A program made the position numbers and the translations under genes. The notes below the pieces were generated by a model. That model did no database searches. It worked only from the letters and a program-made list of their open reading frames with translations, and was not told the DNA's origin. Of a stretch of 64,000 nucleotides of DNA, positions 62,638 to 64,000 are shown piece by piece. The stretch is from Nocardiopsis sp. FR4 (GTDB taxonomy: Bacteria > Actinomycetota > Actinomycetes > Streptosporangiales > Streptosporangiaceae). The number at the start of each line of letters is the position of its first letter. Positions within the stretch are counted from its first letter, which is position 1. The stretch lies in NCBI RefSeq assembly GCF_009830945.1, contig NZ_VWVV01000004.1, positions 1-64,000 on the forward strand, read 5' to 3'.

Positions 62638-64000
62638 ATGCCCAGCAGCACCGCAGAGGGCACGTCCTCTGCCCCCTCCTCGAAACTCTCCCCCGGCGCC
62701 CTCGTCGAGGTGCGCGGCCAGAAGTGGGTGGTGAGCGGGGTCGAACCCGGCGACGCCTTCACCCTGGTCACCCTCCAGAGCATCCAGGAGGGCCGCTACG
62801 GCGAAACCCTCGACGTGCTCTGGGAGGTCGAGCCCGGGCGCAGACTCCTGCCCAGCGGCTCCCTGCCCGACATCACGGGCATCAGCCCGGACCGCCCCGA
62901 ACAGCTCGCCGCCTTCCTGGACGCCGTGCGCTGGTCGGCGGTCACCTCCGCCGACGTGCGCAACCTCCAGGCGCCCTTCCGCTCCGGCGTGGCCATCGAG
63001 GACTACCAGCTCGAACCGGTCTCGCGCGCGCTCGGCGCACCCCGCGTCAACCTCCTGCTCGCCGATGACGTCGGCCTCGGCAAGACCATCGAGGCCGGGC
63101 TGGTCGCCCAGGAACTCCTGCTGCGCAACCGCACCCAGCGCATCATGATCGTGTGCCCGGCGGGTCTGACCCTGAAGTGGAAGGAGGAGATGAAGGAGAA
63201 GTTCGGCCTGGACTTCACCATCGTCGACTCCGAGTGCGCCGCCGCCGTGCGCCGCGAGTACGGCAGCGCCGCCAACCCCTTCAACGTCCACCGGCTCACC
63301 ATCGTCAGCCTGCCCTGGCTGCGCGGCGCCAAGGCCCAGCGCCTGCTGGACGAGGTCCTCCCGGCCGACGGGCCCAGCTACCCGCGCACGTTCGACCTGC
63401 TCATCCTGGACGAGGCCCACCACGTGGCCCCGGCCGCGCCCAAGCAGGTGTACGCGGTCGACTCCCAGCAAACCAAGCTCATGCGCAAGCTGGCCCCGCA
63501 CTTCACCCACCGGCTGTTCCTGTCGGCCACCCCGCACAACGGCTACCAGCAGTCGTTCACCGCGCTGCTGGAGATCCTGGACGACCAGCGCTTCGCCCGG
63601 GGCGTGGAGCCGGACGTCTCGGCGGTCTCCGACACGGTGGTGCGCCGCCTCAAGCGCGAGGTGGAGAACGACGACGGCACCCCCCGCTTCCTGGAGCGCA
63701 TCACCAGGGAACTCCAGGTCACCTATCCCGACAGCGAGCGCGAGATCCACGCCCTGCTGACCCGCTTCGCCGAGCTGCGCCGGACCAAGCTCACCACGAA
63801 GAAGGGCAGGCGGGCCACCGACCTGGTCACCCTGCTGCTCAAGAAGCGCCTGTTCTCCAGCCCGGCCGCCTTCGAGCACACCGTCGGCGTCTACGCCGAG
63901 ACCCTGCGCTCGCGCAGCGGGGACTCCCTCCCCGCGGACGCCGACCTGGACGAGGTGCCAGAGTGGATGGACGACTGGTGGGACGAGACCGCCACCTATG
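62638..64000 (+). CDS. DrmD-like SNF2 helicase of a DISARM system, partial
   Basis: 454 residues are present before the window ends. The ATG is preceded by AGGAAG. After a 60-residue DNA- or protein-binding start (SPGALVEVRGQKWVVSGVEP), the SNF2 helicase core begins: Q-motif-like EDYQLEPVSRAL, Walker A ADDVGLGKTIEAG, motif Ia RIMIVCPAGLTLKWKEEM, DEAH box LLILDEAHHVAP and motif III LFLSATPHNGYQQ. The N-terminus and core resemble DrmD, the helicase of class 1 DISARM, as I recall it. DISARM restricts incoming phage DNA with DrmA, DrmB, DrmC and a methylase; those genes would lie beyond 64000. A non-DISARM SNF2 protein is the main alternative. Confidence 0.65.
   Translation, partial: MPSSTAEGTSSAPSSKLSPGALVEVRGQKWVVSGVEPGDAFTLVTLQSIQEGRYGETLDVLWEVEPGRRLLPSGSLPDITGISPDRPEQLAAFLDAVRWSAVTSADVRNLQAPFRSGVAIEDYQLEPVSRALGAPRVNLLLADDVGLGKTIEAGLVAQELLLRNRTQRIMIVCPAGLTLKWKEEMKEKFGLDFTIVDSECAAAVRREYGSAANPFNVHRLTIVSLPWLRGAKAQRLLDEVLPADGPSYPRTFDLLILDEAHHVAPAAPKQVYAVDSQQTKLMRKLAPHFTHRLFLSATPHNGYQQSFTALLEILDDQRFARGVEPDVSAVSDTVVRRLKREVENDDGTPRFLERITRELQVTYPDSEREIHALLTRFAELRRTKLTTKKGRRATDLVTLLLKKRLFSSPAAFEHTVGVYAETLRSRSGDSLPADADLDEVPEWMDDWWDETATY

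Overview
The window is high-GC DNA (roughly 70% by eye) from a filamentous actinomycete. The gene families point to the Streptosporangiales, and Nocardiopsis is my best guess: XRE/DUF5753 regulators with DUF397 partners, an RsbW-like ATPase, a snapalysin-type protease, an EACC1-caspase pair and many GTG/TTG starts. The genus is inference. I found no rRNA, tRNA or CRISPR array.

Layout. 1-8.6 kb holds a DUF3500 lipoprotein and a tightly overlapping minus-strand operon: a carboxylate-amine-ligase-like (GCS2-like) protein, a zinc-cluster plus KH protein, and a VWA protein. A two-helix membrane protein lies just upstream on the same strand. 8.8-24.4 kb is mixed accessory and housekeeping content: a decayed epimerase/LacI pair, a Sua5-type tRNA enzyme, a snapalysin, a secreted alpha/beta hydrolase, a glucose-dehydrogenase-like MDR enzyme, a frameshifted acyl-CoA synthetase, an EACC1-caspase-phytase-like operon, and DUF421, DUF4333 and HD proteins. 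24.4-34.4 kb is a coherent catabolic island: GH78 rhamnosidase, TetR regulator, oligopeptide-type ABC importer and GH1 glucosidase, which together suggest uptake and stepwise hydrolysis of rhamnosyl-glucosides. 34.4-40.7 kb has small membrane proteins, an XRE-ImmA/IrrE regulator behind a perfect inverted repeat, and a gene remnant. 40.7-44.1 kb is a single-polypeptide restriction-modification enzyme. 44.4-49.2 kb is a WXG/DUF1023 hydrolase module followed by a graveyard of partial duplicates. 49.3-53.6 kb has a StyA-like monooxygenase, an M14 carboxypeptidase and a stand-alone HsdR-N-like nuclease.

The most striking part is 54.2-58.8 kb. The ThiF-family protein at 56414-57511 matches MccB, the adenylating enzyme of microcin C biosynthesis, along most of its length as I recall that sequence. 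It is translationally coupled to a HIT hydrolase (MccH-like) and followed by a GNAT acetyltransferase (MccE-like). These are the two known kinds of self-immunity enzyme for peptide-nucleotide antibiotics. Between them, on the minus strand, a strong ribosome binding site precedes a seven-codon gene, MNDDGNN. It has the length of E. coli MccA (MRTGNAN) and the C-terminal Asn that MccB enzymes require, and a strong hairpin follows it. I read this as a compact, exporter-less (within the window) microcin C-like cluster. A collapsed second copy of the same locus survives at 47.9-48.2 kb.

The right end (58.9-64 kb) carries an RsbW-like ATPase, a second XRE/DUF397 pair, a perfect 17-bp inverted repeat, and the start of a DISARM-type SNF2 helicase (DrmD-like) that runs off the window. 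With the restriction enzyme, the HsdR-N protein, the caspase operon and the VWA operon, the window is rich in candidate defence and conflict genes.
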